Shown one piece after another: positions 1 through 6,743 of a stretch of 14,272 nucleotides of DNA. A program made the translations under genes and the position numbers. This DNA is from Mariaggregatimicrobium sp964498785 (GTDB lineage Bacteria; Zhuqueibacterota; Zhuqueibacteria; Thermofontimicrobiales; Thiofontviventaceae), in the NCBI GenBank assembly GCA_964498785.1, contig CAZCJL010000155.1:1-14272 (forward strand), given 5' to 3'. The notes beneath the pieces were generated by a model. The model worked only from the letters and a program-made list of their open reading frames with translations. It did no database searches and was not told where the DNA came from. Position 1 is the stretch's first letter. Every line of letters starts with the position of its first letter.

Positions 1-216
1 GGCGCACCTTCGGCCTTTCCACAAAGTCTCACGGCTTTGCAGTTGCCTTTCGCTAGTCGTTTGGATGTTCTTAAAAGAACACCCTGATCCACCGACAGGG
101 GACTTTCTGTAAAAAAATAAATACAGAGCACCCCATGAGTTCATGGGCATGCCAGGCGTACACAACCACATTAACCCGGACTGGCAATTCCGCTACGCTC
201 CATTGCCAGCCGGTTA
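1..216. repeat. Chain of back-to-back inverted repeats (structured non-coding segment)
   Basis: No convincing gene is visible; open frames on both strands look incidental because they run through hairpins. By eye there are five consecutive stem-loops: CAAAG/CTTTG (22-26 with 35-39), TGTTCTT/AAGAACA (66-72 with 75-81), CCCTG/CAGGG (82-86 with 96-100), CCCATGA/TCATGGG (132-138 with 141-147), and a long imperfect stem at 172-216. The segment is visibly richer in GC than the following 400 bases. Such density suggests a folded element such as an integron-cassette end, a mobile-element end or a structured RNA, but no family is recognised. The left edge may be cut by the window. Confidence 0.45.
172..216. 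repeat. Long imperfect inverted repeat, attC-like
   Basis: The arm TAACCCGGACTGGCAAT (172-188) pairs with ATTGCCAGCCGGTTA (202-216) around a 13-base loop (189-201). Only two bases are unpaired, C and A on the left arm. A 15-bp stem with two extrahelical bases, outer AAC/GTT ends and a TCCGCTACGCTCC loop recalls folded integron attC sites. However, neither orientation gives a clean RYYYAAC/GTTRRRY core, and no integron integrase is visible nearby. It is therefore annotated as an attC-like hairpin only. Confidence 0.4.
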
Positions 217-566
217 TCGTCACGAACCCCGCAGTCAACACGCAAGTCAGGCACAATCAGGCAGGTAAAAAACGGTGTTGTACGACGCTTTGCATCCTGA
301 ATTACAATGATAGCCCACCCAATAGATTGCAACATAAAAACAACGATTGGATAACGACAGCAATGAATTGCATTCGGGAGTTTTAAGTGAATTCCAACAC
401 ATCGCTATATTTCGTTCATTTTCATGTTGACAATTTATGAAAACTTCGTTATATTCATTATAATATTATGGCGCCTCAAACACACCTTATTTTCGCATTT
501 TAAAAAAAACAGTGAAATAACGTGAAATTCTCACTGGGGAATATGATGAAATTTGACATTTTTAGA
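217..566. other. Gene-free AT-rich leader region
   Basis: No frame here has a plausible start, ribosome binding site and protein-like composition. The DNA becomes strongly AT-rich after about base 380. A TTGACA hexamer at 553-558 has a weak -10 candidate TAAACT 17 bases downstream (576-581). This could drive the gene starting at 619, but FCB bacteria often use a different promoter consensus, so it is only a candidate. Confidence 0.35.
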
Positions 567-593
567 AATATTGAATAAACTAATATTATATAA
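567..593 (+). repeat. 27-bp upstream element, copy 1
   Basis: A 27-base AT-rich sequence starting AATATTGAATAA and ending ATTATATAA recurs at 3438-3464 with two mismatches. Copy 1 ends 25 bases before the ATG at 619; copy 2 lies 157 bases before the ATG at 3622. It overlaps the candidate -10 region. Its position upstream of two genes for exported hydrolases suggests a shared promoter or operator, but chance similarity in AT-rich DNA or a dispersed repeat is possible. Confidence 0.45.
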
Positions 594-618
594 GCTCTTA
601 AAACATGGAGATTGAGAT

Positions 619-2457
619 ATGAAAATTTGCAAATTTATGACAATTATTTTTGTTGCGTTTTTCACTTCCATACATGCTCAACCGGCCAATAATAATACAG
701 CAGAGTATATTGCTTTATTTTCATTTGATAAACATTCAGGCAGTAACGGCTACCACAGCCAAAAACCTGACGCAAAAATGATGAATGAAGTTGCCGGCTT
801 AACCGGGTCTTATTCAAAGGATCGTGTCATGGCATTTAGGCTGCGTTCGGATTTTCACATCGAACTCGATGAAGATCTCGGTTGGGCAGCCGCCGTCAAT
901 GAGGCTCCGTCTCAAACAGTCGATTCTCCGTTTCGTATTCGCTTCGAAGTCGAGAGCGGCGCCGCCGGCGACCGCCGGCAATACAGCCTTCAATACCGGT
1001 GGAATGACGAACCGTGGGTCTACATGGAAGCCCAGGAGTTTCCTTACCCCTCCGAAGCCTCCCCTCCCGCAAGTATCGTGGGATGTGACGGCTTCTTCTA
1101 TGGCGAAGAAGCCGATGACCTCATTGCTGTCTCCGATCTGCCTGCGGCACCCGGAGCAGGGATTTGCCTCGCACCTACCACTCCCGGTTGGTCGCCTGAT
1201 GCCGAGGCCGGAGCATCGGCAGAGTGGGAATGGGCGATAGTCGTGCGTCGTTGGGCTGATGGCCATGAACTCGTCAGAGACGGAGATCGTTTCGCCCTGC
1301 GTATGGTAGATCAGAAGGGACTTCCCCTGTCAGGGCCCGTGCCCGAGTTCACCGTCCATGTACCTGCGCGCCATCTGGGAGGCACTTTTGTCGAAACGCC
1401 CGCCCGCATCGGACCCTGGGAAAACAGCCGTGGTGAGCTCTATTTCATCATGGAACCCACTGAGACTGACAATGTCTTCATGATGGTAAAATCGAGCGAT
1501 GGCGGGCAATCATGGTTCGAAGTGGCTCCTGATAATCGCCCACAGGCGGACGACCTGGAGGGCGTGGGTTCAATTCTGTCTGAAGACGGGATCATCCACA
1601 TCGTTCACCAGACTTCTGACGCTGTTTTCTACCACGCTTTTGCCACCACTGATCATCCCGGAGTTTCCGACCGCTGGGTCGTTGTTGATCAGGTCATTGC
1701 CAGTCCGGAAGAACCACCCACACAGGTAGCTGACATCACCCTCCGGCCGGACGGCAGTCTGGTTGTGCTTTACGGTGCGGGTGATCGCTTGCACATCAGC
1801 ATCTGCAAGCCTGATGGGGCGTGGGATTCTACCACTCCTCTCGATCCGGAAAACCCAAACGGCTTAACGAATCCTTCGCTTGTCTGCCGGCCGGATGGAA
1901 TCGTAGACATCGCCTACAAAAGCACCGATGGCAAAGGCTGGTCACGTCAACTGCGGCCGGACAACACCTTCACAGTTCCTGAAATGTTTGCAGATGATCT
2001 CGGAACTACCGAAAGCGAAACCATGGCCATTCTGCCTCTTGTTTACTTGCCTGCAACCGAAACCACGGTTGCCGTTTTTCGCCGGTCCGATGGATTCCTT
2101 TACCAGAGCCGCAAATCGCAAAATAACGAGTGGTCAAAGCTCTCGCGGGTCTCGGACCGTCCTGTTGTCACCAACGCAGTTGATTCCGATCAGGCGGGAG
2201 CCGACGTTGTAGCCTTTGGTACTCAATTGTGGATTGCATTCATCGCACAACAGGATCGGGATATTTACCTTTCCGTGCCGGATGGTTCCGAACACAAACC
2301 TGCCGCCGAACGAATCGTTTCAGATATCGACGGTTGCTGGGTTCGCGGACAAATTCTCAATCATCAGCCGGATTCTCCCGTCTATGGCCTCGTCTACGAT
2401 GCCGGCAGTAAGGGCGGGTCCGGATACAATAAGTTCATCTCCCATCCCATTCGTTAA
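619..2457 (+). CDS. Secreted BNR-repeat / sialidase-fold protein
   Basis: The product is 612 residues. It starts with a signal peptide (residues 1-20, hydrophobic run ending SIHA|Q), so it is exported. The ATG is preceded by GGAG at 607-610, eight bases upstream. Residues about 70-250 are a beta-rich N-terminal region with Trp-rich strands. Residues about 250-600 look like a beta-propeller: one clear Asp-box at 292-299 (SSDGGQSW, pattern SxDxGxxW) and degenerate blade echoes RPDG at 376-379 and 424-427 and RRSDG at 488-492. This matches BNR-type proteins, whose members act on or bind glycans. The sialidase Arg triad and FRIP motif are not evident, so enzymatic activity is uncertain. The first ~70 codons are AT-rich like the flanks, whereas the rest is clearly GC-richer, suggesting a joined or transferred body. 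It lies 69 bp before the next gene and probably shares its transcript. Fold confidence is moderate; substrate unknown. Confidence 0.72.
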   Translation: MKICKFMTIIFVAFFTSIHAQPANNNTAEYIALFSFDKHSGSNGYHSQKPDAKMMNEVAGLTGSYSKDRVMAFRLRSDFHIELDEDLGWAAAVNEAPSQTVDSPFRIRFEVESGAAGDRRQYSLQYRWNDEPWVYMEAQEFPYPSEASPPASIVGCDGFFYGEEADDLIAVSDLPAAPGAGICLAPTTPGWSPDAEAGASAEWEWAIVVRRWADGHELVRDGDRFALRMVDQKGLPLSGPVPEFTVHVPARHLGGTFVETPARIGPWENSRGELYFIMEPTETDNVFMMVKSSDGGQSWFEVAPDNRPQADDLEGVGSILSEDGIIHIVHQTSDAVFYHAFATTDHPGVSDRWVVVDQVIASPEEPPTQVADITLRPDGSLVVLYGAGDRLHISICKPDGAWDSTTPLDPENPNGLTNPSLVCRPDGIVDIAYKSTDGKGWSRQLRPDNTFTVPEMFADDLGTTESETMAILPLVYLPATETTVAVFRRSDGFLYQSRKSQNNEWSKLSRVSDRPVVTNAVDSDQAGADVVAFGTQLWIAFIAQQDRDIYLSVPDGSEHKPAAERIVSDIDGCWVRGQILNHQPDSPVYGLVYDAGSKGGSGYNKFISHPIR

Positions 2458-2526
2458 CGTGGAATAAGAGGTCAACCAAAATTTAGCCAATGTTTTTAAC
2501 GCAAAATGATAGAAAGGAAAGATCGA

Positions 2527-3390
2527 ATGAAATTAAAAGCCATTATTAGTATACTTCTGCTTTCTGTAGTATTACTTACCGGAATGTGTGTAAAAAATGA
2601 TACCACACTTCTTCGGGTGGCTATTTTAGGCGATGCTGAACCAAAGCCGCTTGCGGAATTCCCCAACATGGCGGCTGCTGTTGAACAAGTCAATACGCTT
2701 GCGCAGAAAAAGCATCTCGATTTTGTTATCGGTGTTGGCGATATTGCTCATAATGGAACAGTCATCCAATACGAAGCAGCGACGCCAATCATCCAGAAGC
2801 TTTCCGCTCCATTCTATCCGATCATGGGGAATGAAGAGAATACGAGTACTGTTGAACGGTACCTTCACTATGCCCAAAAGTGGAACAATAAAGTTGAAAG
2901 TCCGCGGTATGTTCTGGACTACGATCAACTGGCATTTGTATTTGCATCGCCAGATCATGATCGTGATTTCGATAATAAAGGCGCCGGGTGGATTCTTGAA
3001 CAGATACAGCGCCTGGCTCCTAAACCGGTGATCCTGGTAGTGCATGGAGCGCAGACGGGTGTCTATCCTGAAAACAGTGAAAAAGGGATTCACAACCGAT
3101 TGTTCATAGATAATGTCATTCCGCAGCCTAATCTTGCAGTAGTTATTTCCGGAGATCTTCACATGGATATGGATCGTGTGAACCACTCGAAGCAAATTGA
3201 TCATGTTCACTATCTCCATATTCCTGCACTGGAACGGACCAAAATTCCCGATGAAAAAAATCATACTCCCATGTTTCGGGTAATGACTATTACCAAAAAT
3301 GGAAAAGTCACTGTTGATACTTATGCGGTGGGGGATCCTGATCCCCGTGAAGAACACGCCTATTCATTTACGATTCCTTTACAGGAGTAG
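2527..3390 (+). CDS. Exported calcineurin-like metallophosphoesterase relative with altered metal-site residues
   Basis: The product is 287 residues from the ATG at 2527. This start is preferred over the in-frame ATG at 2506 because AAAGGA (2513-2518) sits about eight bases before it and the protein then begins directly with a signal sequence (MKLKAIISILLL). Cys21 after LTGM could be a poor lipobox, so a lipoprotein is possible. The calcineurin-like motifs can be followed in order: GDAE (35-38) where GDxH is usual, GD at 71-72 in GVGDIAHNG, GNEE (101-104) where GNH(D/E) is usual, H173 in VVHGAQ, and GDLH (209-212) where GHxH is usual. Three canonical histidines are thus acidic residues. Either the metal site is unusual or catalysis is lost. 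It follows the BNR gene closely, suggesting a two-gene operon of exported proteins. Family membership is fairly sure; activity is not. Confidence 0.72.
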   Translation: MKLKAIISILLLSVVLLTGMCVKNDTTLLRVAILGDAEPKPLAEFPNMAAAVEQVNTLAQKKHLDFVIGVGDIAHNGTVIQYEAATPIIQKLSAPFYPIMGNEENTSTVERYLHYAQKWNNKVESPRYVLDYDQLAFVFASPDHDRDFDNKGAGWILEQIQRLAPKPVILVVHGAQTGVYPENSEKGIHNRLFIDNVIPQPNLAVVISGDLHMDMDRVNHSKQIDHVHYLHIPALERTKIPDEKNHTPMFRVMTITKNGKVTVDTYAVGDPDPREEHAYSFTIPLQE

Positions 3391-3409
3391 AATAAATCAG
3401 TTGAAATAC

Positions 3410-3436
3410 AGCGGAAAACCCGTTTTGCTATTTTTT
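3410..3436 (+). terminator. Weak hairpin with T-run
   Basis: About 20 bases after the stop of the phosphoesterase gene, AGCGGAAAAC (3410-3419) can pair with GTTTTGCT (3422-3429), leaving two G bulged. It is followed by ATTTTTT. The form is that of an intrinsic terminator but the stem is short and AT-rich, so this is tentative. It would end the two-gene unit 619-3390. Confidence 0.3.
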
Positions 3437-3437
3437 A

Positions 3438-3464
3438 AATATTGAATACACTAATATTGTATAA
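3438..3464 (+). repeat. 27-bp upstream element, copy 2
   Basis: This matches 567-593 at 25 of 27 positions, with substitutions at the twelfth and twenty-second bases. It sits just after the possible terminator and upstream of the leader of the gene at 3622, where a promoter would be expected. No TTGACA accompanies this copy, so the shared part is the 27-mer itself. Confidence 0.45.
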
Positions 3465-3570
3465 ATTGTAGCGATATCGTCTGACATATCATGGACGAGC
3501 ATTGAGCCATGCTTTCACTTCCGGATAACGTCCTTTATTTTCTGAGTAAAATATATTTTTAATACAGAAG

Positions 3571-3605
3571 TGGGGAATCGGGACGAAAGTCCCGTGACCT
3601 CCCCG
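3571..3605 (+). promoter_or_regulatory. GAAA-capped two-tier hairpin in the 5' leader of the PHP gene
   Basis: CGGGAC (3579-3584) and GTCCCG (3589-3594) form a perfect 6-bp stem closed by a GAAA tetraloop, a GNRA loop. An outer stem TGGGGA (3571-3576) with TCCCCG (3600-3605) encloses it, leaving an asymmetric internal loop of two bases (AT) against five (TGACC). The structure is GC-rich inside AT-rich DNA and ends only seven bases before the AAAAGGA ribosome binding region of the gene at 3622. That position could let it modulate translation or stabilise the mRNA. It might alternatively be a REP-type palindrome. No known riboswitch class is matched. Confidence 0.5.
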
Positions 3606-3621
3606 ATCAAAAGGAAAAACG

Positions 3622-4626
3622 ATGAGTATTTACAGAAATCTTACCAACGGCATATTTTTTTTTATCATCATTTGTACGACCGCAATCATGTTTGGTCGCG
3701 CAAACAGCAAGTGGGAAATTGATAATCCGTATGCAAAGGTTAACTGGTCCCAATATCGGCAGATTAAAGCCAATTTACATACGCACACAACAGAGAGCGA
3801 TGGACGTATGAGTCCCGCAGAAGTGATCGACGAATATCATTCCCTGGGCTACAAAGTACTCTCCTTGACTGATCACAACAAGGTCACCTGGCCATGGGAA
3901 GATTATGATCGGATTCCGGATCGTTTAGAGATGGTCGCCATACAGGGATCAGAACCATCCCGTCATCATCATATAACCGCCTCTTTCTGTGAAGTACCGG
4001 GCGCCAGGTCAGAAACGGAAACCCTGGCGCAGGTGCGGAAGCAACGCGGAGTAGCCGTGATGGCCCATCCCGGTCGCTACAAGTGGTCAGTGGAGGATTA
4101 TGTTGCTTTATATAGGGAATGGAATGAATTGATCGGCATGGAAATATTTAACCAGGGAGACCGCTATCCCGGAGACCGGCAGACATGGGATAAAGTGCTG
4201 AAGAATTTGATGCCCGAGGGGCGTCCTGTTTGGGGATTCTCGAACGATGATATGCATAAAGATTCCCAACTTGGTCGAAACTGGAATGTGCTGCTGTTGC
4301 CTGAATTATCATTAGGTGCTGTGCGAATAGCTATCGAAAATGGTGTATTTTTCTTCGTCTACGCACCAGAAAGAAACAGGGGTATGCCTCCGCCTCATAT
4401 CCATTCGATTAAAGTCGATTCTCAAAAGGGCATTATTTGGATAAAGGCAACCAATTACGGAAGGATCGAATGGATATCGGGTGGAAATAACATTCACGAG
4501 GGAGAGATGATTGACATTTCAACAAAGACCGATGTTCACGGATATATCAGGGCTGTGATTTATTCCCAGGATGGCAATTCGCTTATTGGGACCCAACCTT
4601 TTCGCATTCAACGACAGGTTAAGTAA
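3622..4626 (+). CDS. Exported PHP-domain metal-dependent phosphoesterase
   Basis: The product is 334 residues. An N-terminal hydrophobic segment (residues 9-25) acts as signal peptide or membrane anchor. The ATG follows AAAAGGAAAA at good spacing. A PHP domain begins near residue 48: HTHT (53-56), SDG (59-61), TDHN (83-86), a GSE motif (109-111), His-rich HHH (115-117), AHP (148-150) and DDMH (209-212). These cover the usual PHP metal ligands (H53, H55, D60, D84/H85, E111, H149, D210, H212), so a multi-metal phosphoesterase site looks intact. The last ~80 residues are beta-rich and resemble no family I recognise. PHP enzymes hydrolyse phosphoester bonds in varied substrates; an exported copy beside another phosphoesterase relative and a BNR protein suggests extracytoplasmic phosphate or phospho-glycan scavenging, which is inference. 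The substrate is unknown. Confidence 0.82.
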   Translation: MSIYRNLTNGIFFFIIICTTAIMFGRANSKWEIDNPYAKVNWSQYRQIKANLHTHTTESDGRMSPAEVIDEYHSLGYKVLSLTDHNKVTWPWEDYDRIPDRLEMVAIQGSEPSRHHHITASFCEVPGARSETETLAQVRKQRGVAVMAHPGRYKWSVEDYVALYREWNELIGMEIFNQGDRYPGDRQTWDKVLKNLMPEGRPVWGFSNDDMHKDSQLGRNWNVLLLPELSLGAVRIAIENGVFFFVYAPERNRGMPPPHIHSIKVDSQKGIIWIKATNYGRIEWISGGNNIHEGEMIDISTKTDVHGYIRAVIYSQDGNSLIGTQPFRIQRQVK

Positions 4627-4639
4627 AATAATGCGACGA

Positions 4640-4870
4640 TCTCATCTTGGCTAATCGGACAGGAACCCATAAGTATTGCCAAGCCGCCAATACCCTTGTA
4701 CTAAAACCGACCATGATCGCATGTTTCTCCACCGCTTCACGACTGATCAGATTCCGAATTCGAGTCTCTTGTTCGGGCAAGAGACACGTCTGCGAATCCA
4801 TTCGTCTATTATTGGCAGTGGGCAGTATACTTTGACATTGCATAGTACGCGATCCGGCCGCGGCTCCATC
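4640..4870 (-). pseudogene. Decayed group II intron reverse transcriptase/maturase C-terminus (copy A)
   Basis: Read on the minus strand, the DNA encodes pieces of the maturase domain in shifting frames: DEWIRRRVS in one frame near 4785-4815 and TRIRNLIS in another near 4740-4765, followed by AIMVG and a scrambled version of the usual YWRLAKTYG tail. It aligns base by base with copy B at 6744-7049, but has frameshifts, stops and a deletion of roughly 30 bases between the two conserved motifs. No intact reverse transcriptase core (YADD region) or intron ribozyme is present. This is a dead fragment. Confidence 0.65.
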
Positions 4871-4917
4871 GAGATACCCCAACTACGAGATGTCAACCGG
4901 CGGAAATTATTTTCAAT

Positions 4918-5322
4918 TTAATGATACGGCAACTTCAATGCGATATTATCGTCAATCAGTTGCTGCAATTTGAGATAACGAAAAAAACTGGCGCCGGGGC
5001 TCCGGATACGTGATTTTTTAACATGGACAGATGGCTGCTTAAAATCGGTGACGAATTGCGCCAGGAATTGAAAGTTGATATCATCAACCGAGCGAACGGA
5101 AATGGTATTCATGGAATTGCTAAATTCATTGAGACGGAATGTGAGTGATTCGATAGAATATTCTGAGAAAGAATCTCGCCTGGAGGGATTGCAATATTGC
5201 AAAAAATTACATATATTATTTTGAAGCTTATGGTCTACCATAATAATTTTATGAAAGGTTGATCCGCTGTGGCGGATTACCTCGCAATTATATTTATAAA
5301 AAGTCCACTTAAATATAATCAT
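4918..5322 (-). pseudogene. Truncated tyrosine recombinase/integrase, N-terminal core-binding domain only
   Basis: A 134-residue open frame starts at an ATG at 5322 preceded by AAGGA; an in-frame TTG lies at 5340. Its C-terminal half reads like the SAM-like core-binding domain of phage/Xer-type integrases: FSEYSIESLTFRLNEF, then SVDDINFQFLAQFV, then SFFRYLKLQQLIDDN followed by IALKLPY. In intact proteins this sequence leads into the catalytic domain with the R-H-R-Y residues. Here the frame stops right after LPYH and none of those residues follows. The lost part abuts reverse transcriptase fragment A. The segment is most likely a truncated mobile-element gene. It could still be expressed as a small DNA-binding protein, but that is speculative. 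Confidence 0.55.
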
Positions 5323-5428
5323 GGTTTCCTTATGCTTCAATATATTTTTATTTTCTAACTACCCGTAACTCAAACTATGGGGTTTATGGGAAAAGTGCAG
5401 TTTAACAACTAAATTGAAAGGAAATCAC

Positions 5429-6019
5429 ATGAAACTACTTAACTTTTTCGTTTGCTTCTTACTGTTAATTGCTTCTACCAATAGTAATGCAGGTTCATTC
5501 ACTGAAAAGAAATATAACATTGGAATTGCGTCCGGATTTTTGCTTTCTGGTGATGTTTATGTTTCTTTATACGGAGACCATGTAAAACAAAATAGTAATT
5601 TCTTAATTCGGGGATATGTAGATGCTTATTTAATTCCTCAAATAGCTTTTGGTATTTATTTTAATTATACTACTCTGAACTTAACGAAAGATATTGAAGT
5701 TTTTGGTAAAGAGATAAAAAAATCTGGTACACCCATTTGGGAAATTGGCGCTTCAATAAAACCGCGATTTAGGCTTTCAGAAAAAGTAACAATTAAACCT
5801 GGATTTAATATCGGTCATAGACAATTTTCTGGTGAAAATAATTTTTCTAAATGGAAAGGATTAGCGTTAAATGGTAGCTTTGAAATACAATACCGTTTAT
5901 TAGATAAACTTTCAATTTTTGGAGAAACAGGATTTCTCTTTCAACCATATGGTGGAAATGTTGATACAGACGTTACGTTTGATCCGATATTCTATTTTAT
6001 TTTTGGAATAGCATTTTAA
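5429..6019 (+). CDS. Small outer-membrane beta-barrel protein
   Basis: The product is 196 residues from the ATG at 5429, six bases after AAAGGA; an in-frame TTG at 5414 lies upstream of this ribosome binding site and is rejected. It begins with a signal peptide (hydrophobic residues 3-16, cleavage likely near NSNA|G, residue 21). The rest is alternating polar and hydrophobic strands with aromatic girdle residues, for example IAFGIYFNYTTLNL. It ends IFYFIFGIAF with a terminal Phe, the usual BAM recognition signal. Size fits an eight-stranded barrel of the general OMP_b-brl type. The gene is notably AT-rich. It is followed 93 bp later by a second barrel gene in the same direction. The specific role is unknown. 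Confidence 0.68.
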   Translation: MKLLNFFVCFLLLIASTNSNAGSFTEKKYNIGIASGFLLSGDVYVSLYGDHVKQNSNFLIRGYVDAYLIPQIAFGIYFNYTTLNLTKDIEVFGKEIKKSGTPIWEIGASIKPRFRLSEKVTIKPGFNIGHRQFSGENNFSKWKGLALNGSFEIQYRLLDKLSIFGETGFLFQPYGGNVDTDVTFDPIFYFIFGIAF

Positions 6020-6112
6020 TCATAAACATTTTTTTGCAGAAATTTTATACTTGATTGACACTGCTTTCATAAATTAGGTTTCACATTCCATTCAATAAAC
6101 AGGAGCTTAGTT

Positions 6113-6682
6113 ATGGCAAGGATATTCACATTACGTTATTTAATTGTTATTTTTCTATTTTTTTTAAATATCGCATCTTATTCAGAAAATTGTTATGGTC
6201 AAATCTTTGAAGTTTTTGTTATTGGACAACAAATGAAAGGTGATAATACAACAGCCATGGGAAAACAACTTGCACTATCAGATAATATTGCTGGTGGATT
6301 TGGCGCGGGAATCAATGTTGAGAAATTTAATATTAACATAGATTTTCTTTTCGGTTCCACAATAGTTAAAATGGATAATACTAAATTGGATTCTAAGCTT
6401 TCTTTATTCGATGCAAATTTAGATTATTCTTTTTTTAAATATGTTTTTACTCCTATGGTAACCGCAGGTATTGGCTCAGTAACATTTAGTGATTCATTTG
6501 TTCAAGTTGAAAATCTGAACGAAACTGATTTTTCCTATAATATTGGTTTCGGTTTAAAGTGTGCTGTCTTTAACAAATATCTTATAAAAGGACTTTATAG
6601 AGCCACCTGGACTACAATAAAAGAGACTGATAATGCTATTATGTTTAATGGAATAAGTGTTAATTTTGGGTATATTTTCTGA
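6113..6682 (+). CDS. Small outer-membrane beta-barrel protein (second of a pair)
   Basis: The product is 189 residues. AGGAG at 6101-6105 lies seven bases before the ATG. A signal peptide covers about residues 1-29 (long hydrophobic run 9-22, cleavage likely before QIFEVF). The mature part alternates short beta strands such as GAGINVEKFNINIDFLFGS and YNIGFGLKCAVF with Gly/Asn turns, and ends SVNFGYIF with a terminal Phe. It looks like an eight-stranded outer-membrane barrel similar in size to its neighbour, but sequence identity between the two is not obvious, so they need not be recent duplicates. The pair lies between two reverse transcriptase scars, which suggests an accessory insert. No specific function can be assigned. 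Confidence 0.66.
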   Translation: MARIFTLRYLIVIFLFFLNIASYSENCYGQIFEVFVIGQQMKGDNTTAMGKQLALSDNIAGGFGAGINVEKFNINIDFLFGSTIVKMDNTKLDSKLSLFDANLDYSFFKYVFTPMVTAGIGSVTFSDSFVQVENLNETDFSYNIGFGLKCAVFNKYLIKGLYRATWTTIKETDNAIMFNGISVNFGYIF

Positions 6683-6703
6683 CCGAGGAAAATTGATTGG
6701 TTC

Positions 6704-6717
6704 AAGTTGTACAACTT
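6704..6717. repeat. 14-bp perfect palindrome
   Basis: AAGTTGTACAACTT is self-complementary over 14 bases, 21 bases after the stop of the second barrel gene. A weaker inverted repeat ATTATC/GATAAT (6723-6728 with 6739-6744) follows. There is no T-run, so these are poor terminators. The palindrome could be a protein binding site or chance. Confidence 0.3.
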
Positions 6718-6743
6718 TAGTCATTATCTATAAATAGGGATAA

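Noticed and set aside
172..216. Calling the first long hairpin a true integron attC site
   Set aside because: The stem is attC-like, but the core does not fit RYYYAAC/GTTRRRY and no integrase or second well-formed site is visible.
71..386. Open frames of 61 codons (minus) and 83 codons (plus) overlapping in the first 400 bases
   Set aside because: They overlap each other and run through palindromes, have no ribosome binding site, and their translations show no domain-like pattern.
814..1266. Long open frames in other frames inside the BNR gene
   Set aside because: They are shadows in the GC-richer body of the 619-2457 gene, without start signals, and with composition typical of out-of-frame reading.
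2626..3357. 243-codon minus-strand frame opposite the phosphoesterase gene
   Set aside because: It lies entirely antisense to a recognisable gene, lacks a ribosome binding site and its translation is rich in Arg, Ile and Phe without family motifs.
3571..3610. Resemblance of the PHP leader hairpin to the GGGAA / CCCCG core of cobalamin riboswitches
   Set aside because: The GCCACTG box, the upstream paired elements and the required length are missing; the match reduces to a GC-rich hairpin.
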